Source: Williamsia sterculiae
GTDB lineage: Bacteria; Actinomycetota; Actinomycetes; Mycobacteriales; Mycobacteriaceae
NCBI RefSeq assembly: GCF_900156495.1
Contig: NZ_FTNT01000007.1
Location: forward strand, 179,705-243,704
Reading direction: 5' to 3'
Length of the DNA stretch: 64,000 nucleotides
Numbering within the stretch: position 1 is the stretch's first letter; the number at the start of each line of letters is the position of its first letter. The notes below the pieces were generated by a model, which ran no database searches, was not told the DNA's origin, and saw only the letters and a list, made by a program, of their open reading frames with translations. Positions 1 to 7,542 of the stretch are shown piece by piece. The position numbers were made by a program, and so were the translations under genes.

Positions 1-67
1 CGAAACCGACGACGACGATCGCCAGCGCCACCCATCCGGGGCGCAGAAATCCTCGTAGTACGCGCAC
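1..67 (-). CDS. SURF1 family protein, N-terminal fragment cut by window edge
   Basis: Only the first 22 codons are inside the window, read leftward from a GTG at 67. They encode a basic start followed by RPGWVALAIVVVGF, which matches the N-terminal cytoplasmic tail and first membrane helix of actinobacterial SURF1 proteins (cytochrome c oxidase assembly factors in the membrane). The call is supported by position: in M. tuberculosis the SURF1 gene Rv2235 lies next to ptpA, as here, except that a metallopeptidase gene intervenes. The start is inferred; no earlier in-frame start lies close by. The rest of the gene is outside the window, so conserved C-terminal residues cannot be checked. Confidence 0.65.
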   Translation of the reverse strand, partial: MRVLRGFLRPGWVALAIVVVGF

Positions 68-222
68 GTTCTCACGGTACCCAGTCCACGCCCGTCTGCG
101 GCGACCCGCGTCATCCCGGCGACCCCCCCACCGACGTGAGGTCGCATGTGCGTCGACGGATAGCCTGGGGGCAGCGCGGGATTCCCCGTCGCACTGCCTT
201 CAGCGATGGGACATCACCGGCG

Positions 223-1239
223 ATGCGTGACTTCGTATGCCGCAAGTGTGGTCAGCAGTTGTCGTTCGAGAACACGCTCTGCCTGCACTGCCACAGCGCC
301 CTGGGTTTTCACCTGCCCAGCCGCGACTTCGTCATCCTCGGTGACGGTGAACACACGGAGATCGACGGTGTCACCGTCACCCGGTGCGCCAACAACCTGA
401 TCGCCGGATGCAACTGGGTGATCGAGCAGGGCGCGGGCCTGCCGAGCCTCTGCGAGAGCTGCCGTCTGACCCGGACCCGACCCAACGACAACGACACCGA
501 CGCCAGACAGGCCTTCATCGGTGCCGAGAAGGCCAAACGGCGGGTGATCCTGGAACTCGACGAACTCGGATTGCCCATCTTCGGCAAGGAGGACACCGAC
601 TCCGGATTCGGGTTGGCCTTCGACCTGCTGTCCAGCAAGGACCATCCGGTGATCACCGGTCACGCCAACGGCGTGATCACCCTCGATCTCGCCGAGGGTG
701 ACGACGTCCACCGTGAGCAGCTGCGGGTGTCGATGGACGAGCCGTACCGCACCCTGCTCGGGCATTTCCGTCACGAGATCGGCCACTTCTACCAGATGGT
801 GCTGGTCGGTACCGGCGAGCATCGGGCGCGGTTCGAGGAGCTGTTCGGCGACCCGGACACCGACTATCAGGCGGCGCTGGACCGCCATTACAACGACGGT
901 CCACCCGACAACTGGCGCCGTGACCACGTGTCGTCGTACGCGACGATGCACCCGGCCGAGGACTGGGCCGAGACGTTCGCGCACTACCTGCACATCCGCG
1001 ACACCCTGGACACCGCAGCGGCGTTCGGGATGGCCCCGGCAGGGGCGGTGCTCGAGGCACCGCTCGCGGGTGACGTGGGGTTCGACCGGATCATCGAATG
1101 GTGGTTGCCGCTCTCGTGGGCCCTGAATCAGATCAACCGGTCGATGGGGCACAAGGACCTGTACCCGTTCGTGTTACCCGCGAAGGTGTTGGAGAAGATG
1201 CGCTTCGTGCACTCGTTGGTCAGTCCCTACGACGGCTGA
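223..1239 (+). CDS. Zinc-ribbon putative metallopeptidase (peptidase_Mx type)
   Basis: A 338-residue soluble protein. The N-terminus carries zinc-ribbon cysteine pairs (C6-x2-C9, C20-x2-C23, then C55, C63 and C77-x2-C80). The middle has a classical HExxH zinc-protease motif, HEIGH at residues 184-188, followed about 90 residues later by an AEDWAETFAHY segment likely to supply a further ligand. This architecture matches the putative zinc-binding metallopeptidase family (PF15887-like), whose substrate is unknown. No signal peptide is seen, so it is probably cytoplasmic. An upstream in-frame start at 136 exists, but the ATG at 223 directly precedes the zinc ribbon and gives a natural N-terminus. 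It lies between SURF1 and ptpA, where M. tuberculosis has no such gene. Confidence 0.8.
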   Translation: MRDFVCRKCGQQLSFENTLCLHCHSALGFHLPSRDFVILGDGEHTEIDGVTVTRCANNLIAGCNWVIEQGAGLPSLCESCRLTRTRPNDNDTDARQAFIGAEKAKRRVILELDELGLPIFGKEDTDSGFGLAFDLLSSKDHPVITGHANGVITLDLAEGDDVHREQLRVSMDEPYRTLLGHFRHEIGHFYQMVLVGTGEHRARFEELFGDPDTDYQAALDRHYNDGPPDNWRRDHVSSYATMHPAEDWAETFAHYLHIRDTLDTAAAFGMAPAGAVLEAPLAGDVGFDRIIEWWLPLSWALNQINRSMGHKDLYPFVLPAKVLEKMRFVHSLVSPYDG

Positions 1240-1285
1240 GCCTCGCGCCGGCTCGACGGAGTGCGGTCGGCGGACCCCGGCCCGG

Positions 1286-1765
1286 TCAACGCACTTCGGA
1301 CGGCAACCTGTCGCGTACCCAGGCGAGCAGCCCGGGGACTGCCGACTCGATCTGTTCGCGGACGGTGACGAAGTCGTCGGGGGAGCCGTAGTACGGGTCG
1401 GCGACCTCGAGATCGTCGGCGTCGGGGTCGAAGCCGCGCAGCAACATCGCCCGATCGCCCACCCGTTTGCGCTGCAGCGCCGCGAGGTGGCCGGAATCCA
1501 TGGCCACGAACAGATCCGCGTCATCGTGTTCGGGTCCGAGTTGGGCTGCGGTGTGCTGGTCGGGGTACCCGGCGCGCAGGAGTTCGGCACGGGCTCGTTC
1601 GTCGGCCGGGTCGCCGACGTGCCACGGACCGATCGCGCAACTGTCCACGCGCACCTGGTCGCCGAGACCGGCATTTCGGACAGCGGTGCGGAAGATGTTC
1701 TGCGCCATCGGCGAGCGACAGATGTTGCCGCTGCAGACGAAGGTGATGTGCAGGGGCTCAGGCAC
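1286..1765 (-). CDS. ptpA: Low-molecular-weight protein-tyrosine phosphatase
   Basis: A 159-residue low-molecular-weight tyrosine phosphatase. The phosphate-binding loop C-x5-R-S is present at residues 11-18 (CSGNICRS), and the general-acid loop appears near residue 124 as DPYYGSPDDF. The length is normal for the family. The gene start overlaps the stop of the upstream HAD gene by 8 bp, so the pair is co-transcribed. M. tuberculosis has the same pairing (Rv2232-ptpA), where PtpA is a secreted phosphatase and PtkA its partner. Whether this homologue is exported or has a signalling target is not shown by the sequence. The ATG at 1765 is the natural start, immediately before the catalytic loop strand. 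Confidence 0.93.
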   Translation of the reverse strand: MPEPLHITFVCSGNICRSPMAQNIFRTAVRNAGLGDQVRVDSCAIGPWHVGDPADERARAELLRAGYPDQHTAAQLGPEHDDADLFVAMDSGHLAALQRKRVGDRAMLLRGFDPDADDLEVADPYYGSPDDFVTVREQIESAVPGLLAWVRDRLPSEVR

Positions 1766-2453
1766 CGAGCAACTCCCTCAGGTCTGACACGGTTCCGACG
1801 ACCCAGCGTGCGCCGTCGGCTTCTCCGTCGAGAGCGTAACCCCAATCGACCAGGACCGTCGGGATGCCGAATCGAGCGGCGCCGCCGACGTCGTGGGACC
1901 GGTCGCCGATCATCACCGCATGTGCCGGGTCGGCGGGGACGCACCGCAACGCGTGGGCGATGACATCGGACTTGTGGCGCCTGCTGGAGTCGTCCGACGC
2001 GCCGGCGATGTAGGCGAAGTGATGTGACAACCCGAAGTGGTCGAGGATGGCGCGCGCGGTGACCTGGTTCTTGGAGGTCGCCACCGCGATGGTGCGACCG
2101 GCCGCGCTCAGGTCGTCGAGCAGTTCCGCCATCCCCGGGTAGACGGCGTTCTCCAACCAGCCCTCGTTCACGTAGCGCGTGCGGTAGGCGGTCATGGCGG
2201 CCTCCGCGGTGTCGCCGTCGAGGCCCAGTGCGTGCAGGGTGTCCATCATCGGTGGACCGGCGATACCGCGCACCACCTCCGGGTCGGGTTCGTCGGCACC
2301 GACCTCGGCGAGGGCGTGGCGGAAGCTGCGGGCAATCCCGGTGAACGAATCGGTGATGGTGCCGTCGAGGTCGAAGAGCAACACGGTGTCGGCGGCGGCG
2401 GGGTCCGCCTCGACGGCGTCCGTCGTGGGGAGGGTCTCAGGGGTCGATTCCAC
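1758..2453 (-). CDS. HAD-superfamily hydrolase (PtkA-like)
   Basis: A 231-residue haloacid-dehalogenase-type phosphatase. Motif I is DLDGT with the nucleophile aspartate, motif II/III includes VATSKNQ and motif IV is MIGDRSHDV, so the full catalytic set is present; the cap is the small helical type found in phosphoglycolate phosphatase relatives. I use the GTG at 2453 because it leaves a short acidic tail before motif I and places the divergent cobC start 31 bp away. It precedes ptpA with an 8-bp overlap. M. tuberculosis Rv2232 (PtkA), in the same position, was reported as a protein tyrosine kinase acting on PtpA, but the fold and motifs here are those of a phosphatase; kinase activity is not deducible. 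Confidence 0.87.
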   Translation of the reverse strand: MESTPETLPTTDAVEADPAAADTVLLFDLDGTITDSFTGIARSFRHALAEVGADEPDPEVVRGIAGPPMMDTLHALGLDGDTAEAAMTAYRTRYVNEGWLENAVYPGMAELLDDLSAAGRTIAVATSKNQVTARAILDHFGLSHHFAYIAGASDDSSRRHKSDVIAHALRCVPADPAHAVMIGDRSHDVGGAARFGIPTVLVDWGYALDGEADGARWVVGTVSDLRELLGA

Positions 2454-2483
2454 GATCTCATCCTGCCCGTAGGCTCGACGGTT

Positions 2484-3557
2484 ATGAAACCGGGCAGCGC
2501 AGGCGTCGCGATGCGACCTGACCTCGACCTGGCTCACCACGGTGACGTCGACGCGGTTCCGGGATTGCTCGACTTCGCGGTGAACGTTCGTGGTGGCACA
2601 CCGGACTGGTTGCTCGACGACCTGCGTGATCGTCTCGTCGACCTCGGTCGGTACCCCGCCGCCGACGACGCGCGGGCCGCGAGCGACGCTCTCGCCGAGC
2701 GCCATCGGCGACCGTCCGACGAGGTGTTGCCACTGGCCGGCGCCGCGGAGGGATTCGCCCTGTTGCCGACATTGGCACCCCGGTCGTGCGCGCTGATCCA
2801 GCCCAGCTTCACCGAACCGGAACGAGTGCTGCGCGCCGCCGGGGTGCCGGTGGTGCAGGTACCCACCGGCGACGGCTGGCGTCTGGATCCGGCCGCGGTG
2901 CCCGACGACGCCGACATGGTGATCGTGGGCAATCCCACCAACCCGACATCCGTGCTGCACCCACGTCGCGACATCGAGGCGCTGCGTCGACCGGGCCGCA
3001 TCGTCGTGGTCGACGAGGCGTTCGCGGATATGGTGCTGGGCGAGGCGGAATCGGTGGCCGCGGTACGCCACCCCGACGTGCTGGTCATCCGCAGCATCAC
3101 CAAGACGTTCGCGCTGCCCGGGTTGCGCGCCGGTTACCTGCTGGGTCCGGCAGACCTGCTCTCGAAGCTGGCTGCGGTGCGCCCGCATTGGCCGTTGGGC
3201 ACCCTGCAACTCGCCGCGCTGCACAGCTGTGCGCAGCCCAGGGGTGTTGCCTACGCCCACGACCAGGCCAGGACGATGGCCGCGGAACGCGATCACCTCG
3301 TCACCGCGTTACGTGACGTCGGGATCGTCGTCTGCGTCGAACCCGCGGGACCTTTCGTGCTGGTGCGGGTGCCCGACGGCGTGCGGTACAAGCGCGGCCT
3401 CGCCGATCGCGGTATCGCGGTCCGGGGCTGTGCCAGCTTCCGTGGTCTCGACGCCGATCACCTGCGGCTCGCGGTCCGCGAGGCCGGCGCGGTGGCGACG
3501 TTGGTGCGGGCGCTGCGGGACATCGGGACGTCGGATGAAGGGAGAGCCGCCGGATGA
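2484..3557 (+). CDS. cobC: PLP-dependent aminotransferase, Rv2231c/CobC type
   Basis: A 357-residue class I/II fold aminotransferase-like enzyme. Visible PLP elements are GNPTNPT (cofactor pocket), the aspartate of VVVDEAFADM and the Schiff-base lysine in SITKTFALPGLRAGY. Family members called CobC/CobD decarboxylate L-threonine phosphate to make the aminopropanol linker of cobalamin; in Actinobacteria the family (Rv2231c) is labelled CobC on this basis, but histidinol-phosphate aminotransferase-like activity is an alternative. The start is ATG 2484; a second ATG at 2511 is in frame. The stop overlaps the ATG of the Nif3 gene (ATGA), so translation is coupled. A TAGGCT element ends 8 bp before the ATG, suggesting a leaderless or near-leaderless transcript. 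Confidence 0.8.
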   Translation: MKPGSAGVAMRPDLDLAHHGDVDAVPGLLDFAVNVRGGTPDWLLDDLRDRLVDLGRYPAADDARAASDALAERHRRPSDEVLPLAGAAEGFALLPTLAPRSCALIQPSFTEPERVLRAAGVPVVQVPTGDGWRLDPAAVPDDADMVIVGNPTNPTSVLHPRRDIEALRRPGRIVVVDEAFADMVLGEAESVAAVRHPDVLVIRSITKTFALPGLRAGYLLGPADLLSKLAAVRPHWPLGTLQLAALHSCAQPRGVAYAHDQARTMAAERDHLVTALRDVGIVVCVEPAGPFVLVRVPDGVRYKRGLADRGIAVRGCASFRGLDADHLRLAVREAGAVATLVRALRDIGTSDEGRAAG

Positions 3558-4732
3558 CCGGGGTGAGGGTGCGGTCGGTTGTCGACCTGCTCGACGAGAG
3601 ATATCCGCCCGCACTGGCCGAGAGCTGGGATTCGGTGGGTCTGGTCTGCGGTGACCCCGACGATCGGGTGACCCGGGTGCTGGTGTGCGTCGACGCCACG
3701 GAGGCCGTGGTCGACGAGGCGTTGCGCACCGGGGTGCAACTGATCGTCGCGCACCACCCGCTGTTGCTGCGCGGGGTGGACAGTGTCGCCGCCGACACCC
3801 CGAAGGGTGTGCTGGTCCATCGGCTGATCCGGGGCGGGTGTGCGCTGTACACCGCGCACACCAACGCGGATTCGGCCAACCCCGGGGTCTCCGACGCCCT
3901 CGCCGCGCTCCTCGGTGTACGGGTCGACGGTCCACTGGACCCGCAGGCCGCGCCGGGAATGGACAAGTGGTCGGTGTTCGTCCCCGAGGCCGACGCCGAC
4001 CGGGTTCTCGACGCGATGTTCGCGGCGGGTGCCGGGCACATCGGCGACTACAGCCGTTGCGCCTGGCGTGTGGTCGGGACCGGGCAGTTCCTGCCGATGA
4101 GCGGCGCCGACCCGGCCGTCGGGGCGGTCGGGGAGATCACCGTACTGCCCGAGCACCGCGTCGAGTTCGTCGCCGCCGTCGCCCTGCGCGGACGCCTGCG
4201 CGCGGCACTGCACGCCGCACACCCCTACGAGGAACCGGCCTACGACGTGCTGGAACCGGTGACCCCCGACGGTGACACCGGGTTGGGCCGGGTGGGCAGC
4301 CTCGACGCCCCGATGACGTTGCGGTCGTTCGTCGACCTGGTCGCCGATCGTCTGCCGACGGCGCCGGTGGGGATCCGCGCCGCGGGTGACCCCGACCGGG
4401 TGGTGGCCCGGGTCGCCGTCTGCGGCGGTGCCGGGGATTCCCTGATCGGCGCGGCCGCGCGTGCGGGGGTGGACGTCTACGTCACCGGCGATTTGCGTCA
4501 CCACCCGGTCGACGACGACCTGCGCGCCGGTGGACCCGCCCTGGTCGACGCCGGGCACTGGGCCACCGAGTTCCCGTGGTGCCGACAGGCTGCCGACCTC
4601 CTCATCGCGGCATTCGACGACCTAGAGGTCGCGGTGACGACCACCCCGACCGACCCGTTCACCCTGCACCGCGGTGGAAACGCCGTCGGGGTCGACGACC
4701 ACAGCACGACCCGAGAGAAGGACGTCAGATGA
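3554..4732 (+). CDS. Nif3-like dinuclear metal-centre hexameric protein
   Basis: A 392-residue member of the Nif3/YqfO/YbgI family (often mislabelled GTP cyclohydrolase I type 2). The N-terminal lobe has the metal ligands in IVAHHPLLLRG and YTAHTNAD; the C-terminal lobe has DVYVTGDLRHH and DAGHWATE, which complete the two-metal site. The roughly 100-residue insert between the lobes, typical of YqfO-like long forms, is present. Biochemical role is not firmly established for the family. It overlaps cobC upstream and the zinc-ribbon gene downstream by ATGA junctions, the same order as M. tuberculosis Rv2231c-Rv2230c-Rv2229c. Confidence 0.9.
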   Translation: MTGVRVRSVVDLLDERYPPALAESWDSVGLVCGDPDDRVTRVLVCVDATEAVVDEALRTGVQLIVAHHPLLLRGVDSVAADTPKGVLVHRLIRGGCALYTAHTNADSANPGVSDALAALLGVRVDGPLDPQAAPGMDKWSVFVPEADADRVLDAMFAAGAGHIGDYSRCAWRVVGTGQFLPMSGADPAVGAVGEITVLPEHRVEFVAAVALRGRLRAALHAAHPYEEPAYDVLEPVTPDGDTGLGRVGSLDAPMTLRSFVDLVADRLPTAPVGIRAAGDPDRVVARVAVCGGAGDSLIGAAARAGVDVYVTGDLRHHPVDDDLRAGGPALVDAGHWATEFPWCRQAADLLIAAFDDLEVAVTTTPTDPFTLHRGGNAVGVDDHSTTREKDVR

Positions 4733-5466
4733 GAGCCGATCCCGGCGACCAGCGTGTAGTGCTCGACCTCGCGGAGGTCGATGCGGAGGTGAATCGGCTG
4801 CGGTACCGGTCGGCGAACCTGCCGGAGAACGCCGAATTGGACGAGCTACGCGAGCAGGAGTCGACCCACCGCGACGATCAGGTACGCGCGGAGATCGCGG
4901 CCGAGGACCTGCAACGGGAGATCAGCAGGCTGGAGAACGACGTCGCCACTCTGCGGTTGCGCGAGACCAAGGACACCGAGCGCCTCACCTCCGGCGCGTT
5001 GCCTGCCAAGGCGCTCTCCGAGCTGCAACACGAGCTCTCCAGCCTGGAGCGCCGACGCGGTGTGGTCGAGGACGAACTGCTGGAACTACTCGAACAGCAG
5101 GAGGCGGTGGAGGCCGAACAGCAGCGGGTCGCGGCGACTCTGAGCCATCTCGCAGAACGGATCGCCGACGTCGAGCAGCGTCGGCTGATCGCGCTCGGTG
5201 ACGTCGAGGAGCAGCTGACGTCCCGGCAGCGGCATCGTGACGAACTCGAGGCGTCCACGCAGCCGGAACTGCTGACGGTGTACCGCTCCCAACACGACAG
5301 AGGTCGGATCGGCGCCGGATTGCTCCGCGCTCGAACCTGCGGCGCCTGCCGGATGGAACTCGACCGCGGCACCATCGCCCGCATCGCCAAGGCACCCGCC
5401 GACGAGGTGGTGCGCTGCGACGAGTGCGGCGCGATCCTGGTACGCACCGCGGAGTCGGGCCTGTGA
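4729..5466 (+). CDS. C4-type zinc-ribbon coiled-coil protein (Rv2229c-like)
   Basis: A 245-residue protein. Residues 10-180 are a long, charged, heptad-rich coiled coil (many E, L, R, Q), followed by a C4 zinc ribbon with CGACRMEL and CDECGAIL. This matches the actinobacterial and epsilonproteobacterial zf-RING_7 family; molecular function is unknown, though structural homologues resemble chaperone-like coiled hairpins or DNA-linked proteins. The ATG at 4729 overlaps the preceding TGA. An RNase HI domain protein often follows in related genomes, but here a stand-alone phosphatase starts 28 bp later. Confidence 0.85.
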   Translation: MRADPGDQRVVLDLAEVDAEVNRLRYRSANLPENAELDELREQESTHRDDQVRAEIAAEDLQREISRLENDVATLRLRETKDTERLTSGALPAKALSELQHELSSLERRRGVVEDELLELLEQQEAVEAEQQRVAATLSHLAERIADVEQRRLIALGDVEEQLTSRQRHRDELEASTQPELLTVYRSQHDRGRIGAGLLRARTCGACRMELDRGTIARIAKAPADEVVRCDECGAILVRTAESGL

Positions 5467-5494
5467 CGGACGGCGCCCATGAGGGACGGGGCCG

Positions 5495-6187
5495 GTGACC
5501 CGCGTCACGCAGACCCCGTCGGCCGGGCCGGGCTGGACGGCGGTGTCGGGCCGGCCCACCCGACTGTTGCTGCTGCGACACGGTCAGACCGCGCTGTCGG
5601 TACAGCGTCGGTACTCCGGACGGGGCAACCCGGAACTGACCGACCTCGGCGCCCGGCAGGCCGAGTGGGCCGCCGAGCGGATCGCGGGCATCCCGGACAT
5701 CGTCGCGGTGGTGTCATCGCCGCTGGCCCGGGCGCAGGCGACAGCGAAGGCCGCCGCCGACCGCCTCGGGCTGCCGGTCGGGACCGACGACGGGTTCACC
5801 GAGACCGACTTCGGTCGGTGGGAGGGACTGACCTTCCGCGAGGCGGCCGAGGCCGACCCCGAACTGCACCGACGATGGCTGGGCGACATCACCGTGCCCG
5901 CGCCGGACGGCGAGAGTTTCGCCGACGTCGACGTCCGGGTCCGCGACGCGCAGGCACGGATCGTCGCCCACCACGGGCCGGGCAGCGTCGTGGTGGTCTC
6001 GCACGTCACCCCGATCAAGACGATGCTGCGCGCGGCACTGGAAGTGGGACCGTCGCTGCTGTTCCGGCTGCACCTCGACCTGGCCTCGTTGAGCATCGCC
6101 GACCTGTACCCCGACGGTGGCGCGTCGGTGCGGTTGGTCAACGACACCCACCACCTGCAGGACACCCATCACCTGCAGTCGAGCTGA
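5495..6187 (+). CDS. Histidine phosphatase (phosphoglycerate mutase-like), no RNase HI domain
   Basis: A 230-residue histidine phosphatase. The catalytic RHG motif is at LLLLRHGQTALS, the second arginine and glutamate in SSPLARAQATA and TDFGRWEGL, and the second histidine in VVSHVTPIK. This matches the C-terminal half of M. tuberculosis Rv2228c, a fusion of RNase HI with an alpha-ribazole phosphatase-like domain. Only about 25 residues precede the phosphatase domain here, so the RNase HI half is absent. The GTG at 5495 is 28 bp after the zinc-ribbon stop. It may act on alpha-ribazole phosphate in cobalamin assembly, as fits its cobC neighbour, but the substrate is inferred. It is convergent with the SLC13 gene. 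Confidence 0.86.
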   Translation: MTRVTQTPSAGPGWTAVSGRPTRLLLLRHGQTALSVQRRYSGRGNPELTDLGARQAEWAAERIAGIPDIVAVVSSPLARAQATAKAAADRLGLPVGTDDGFTETDFGRWEGLTFREAAEADPELHRRWLGDITVPAPDGESFADVDVRVRDAQARIVAHHGPGSVVVVSHVTPIKTMLRAALEVGPSLLFRLHLDLASLSIADLYPDGGASVRLVNDTHHLQDTHHLQSS

Positions 6188-6204
6188 GATCGACGGCCGG
6201 ACGG

Positions 6205-7461
6205 TCAGAGCACCACGTCGCACATCACCGCGAGTGCGATCGTCGCGGTCACCAGACACACCGGGACGGTGAGCACCCCCAACACGGTGAACCGGGTGAC
6301 CGAGGGTTCCTCCCCGTTGTCGCGCAGCACCGTGCGCCACAGCAGGTTGGCCAACGACCCGGTGTAGGTCAGATTGGGGCCGATGTTCACCCCCAACAAC
6401 ACGGCCAGCAGGATGGCCGGTGGTGCCGTCACGCCGACCGCCGCCATCAGCAGCAGCGTGGCCGGGATGTTGTTGACCACGTTCGCGACCACCGCCGAGA
6501 TCGCCGCGACGACGAGTAGGTCGAGCAGCCCCGTGTCGGTGGGCAGCAGACCCGACAGCCAGTGTCCGACACCGCCGTCGGCGATGGCCGCGACCAAGAC
6601 CGCCAACGCGCCGACGAAGACCAGGAACATGGGCTGGGTCGACACGAGTACCGCCGCAGCCGACGTCCGTCGACGGATCAGCGCCAATGCGGCCAACACC
6701 ACCGCACCGATCACCGCGAACACGACCGGCTCCACATGCACCAGCGACGACACCCCGAAGCCGATCAGGATCGCAATGAGGCACACCAACGCCGCCTTCG
6801 GCGCGGCCGCGGAGCCGGATGTGGACCCGGCATCGGCCACCTCCGGCCGCGACGACGATCGGAGGTCGTGTCGGAAGGCGATCCGGTATCCGACGTACTG
6901 CACCAGCAGGGTCGCCACCCACGGCACTGCCATTACCGTGGTGAACTGCAGGAAGCCCAACCCGGTGGCGGTGAAGGCCAGCAGGTTGGTGAGGTTGGAC
7001 ACCGGCAGCAGGGTCGATGCGGAGTTGGCCAAACCGACCGCCGCGTATCCGGTCGGTGCCGCGGAGACGCCCAACGCACGCGAGGTGGTCAGCAGCACCG
7101 GGGTCAACAGCAGCACCGTGGCATCGAGGCTCAACGCCGCCGTGGTCGCAGCGGCGGCCAGATACGCCAACAGGAACCAGCGCGACGCGTCCCCGCGGGC
7201 CGTCCGTGCCATCCGCAGACCCAGCCAGTCGAACACCCCGAGGGTGGCACAACAGTGCGCGATGACCAGTAGGGCGGCCAGGAACACCACCGTGGGCAGC
7301 AGGGTGCGCAGCTCGTCGGTCGTACGTGACAAACTGACCGCACCGATCGCGATCAACAGCAGCGCGGCGGGCACGGCCACGGTGGGTTCTGGCAGACCTC
7401 GGGGGCGCCAGGCGGCGAACCCGACGGCCGCGACGATCAGCGCGACCGACAGGAGATCCAC
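6205..7461 (-). CDS. SLC13/ArsB-like membrane transporter
   Basis: A 418-residue integral membrane protein with about 11 hydrophobic segments. Features typical of the ion-transporter superfamily that includes ArsB, NhaD and SLC13 carriers are a mid-protein NSASTLLPVSNLTNLLAF loop (residues about 145-165) and a second pseudo-symmetric VVNNIPATLLLM segment near residue 325. Both halves carry the re-entrant NxxxT/P signature of the two inverted repeats. Substrate cannot be assigned; no arsenic regulator or reductase is adjacent. It is followed on the same strand by nothing related and preceded by the UvrA2 gene 81 bp upstream, so it may be transcribed alone or by read-through. It has no counterpart at this place in M. 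tuberculosis. Confidence 0.8.
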   Translation of the reverse strand: MDLLSVALIVAAVGFAAWRPRGLPEPTVAVPAALLLIAIGAVSLSRTTDELRTLLPTVVFLAALLVIAHCCATLGVFDWLGLRMARTARGDASRWFLLAYLAAAATTAALSLDATVLLLTPVLLTTSRALGVSAAPTGYAAVGLANSASTLLPVSNLTNLLAFTATGLGFLQFTTVMAVPWVATLLVQYVGYRIAFRHDLRSSSRPEVADAGSTSGSAAAPKAALVCLIAILIGFGVSSLVHVEPVVFAVIGAVVLAALALIRRRTSAAAVLVSTQPMFLVFVGALAVLVAAIADGGVGHWLSGLLPTDTGLLDLLVVAAISAVVANVVNNIPATLLLMAAVGVTAPPAILLAVLLGVNIGPNLTYTGSLANLLWRTVLRDNGEEPSVTRFTVLGVLTVPVCLVTATIALAVMCDVVL

Positions 7462-7542
7462 GCGACAACTCTAATGGCCCGTTCCGAGAGGGTTTCCGAA
7501 CCCACACCGCTCTCCATGGTCCCGCGCGGTCCGCTCGATCAG

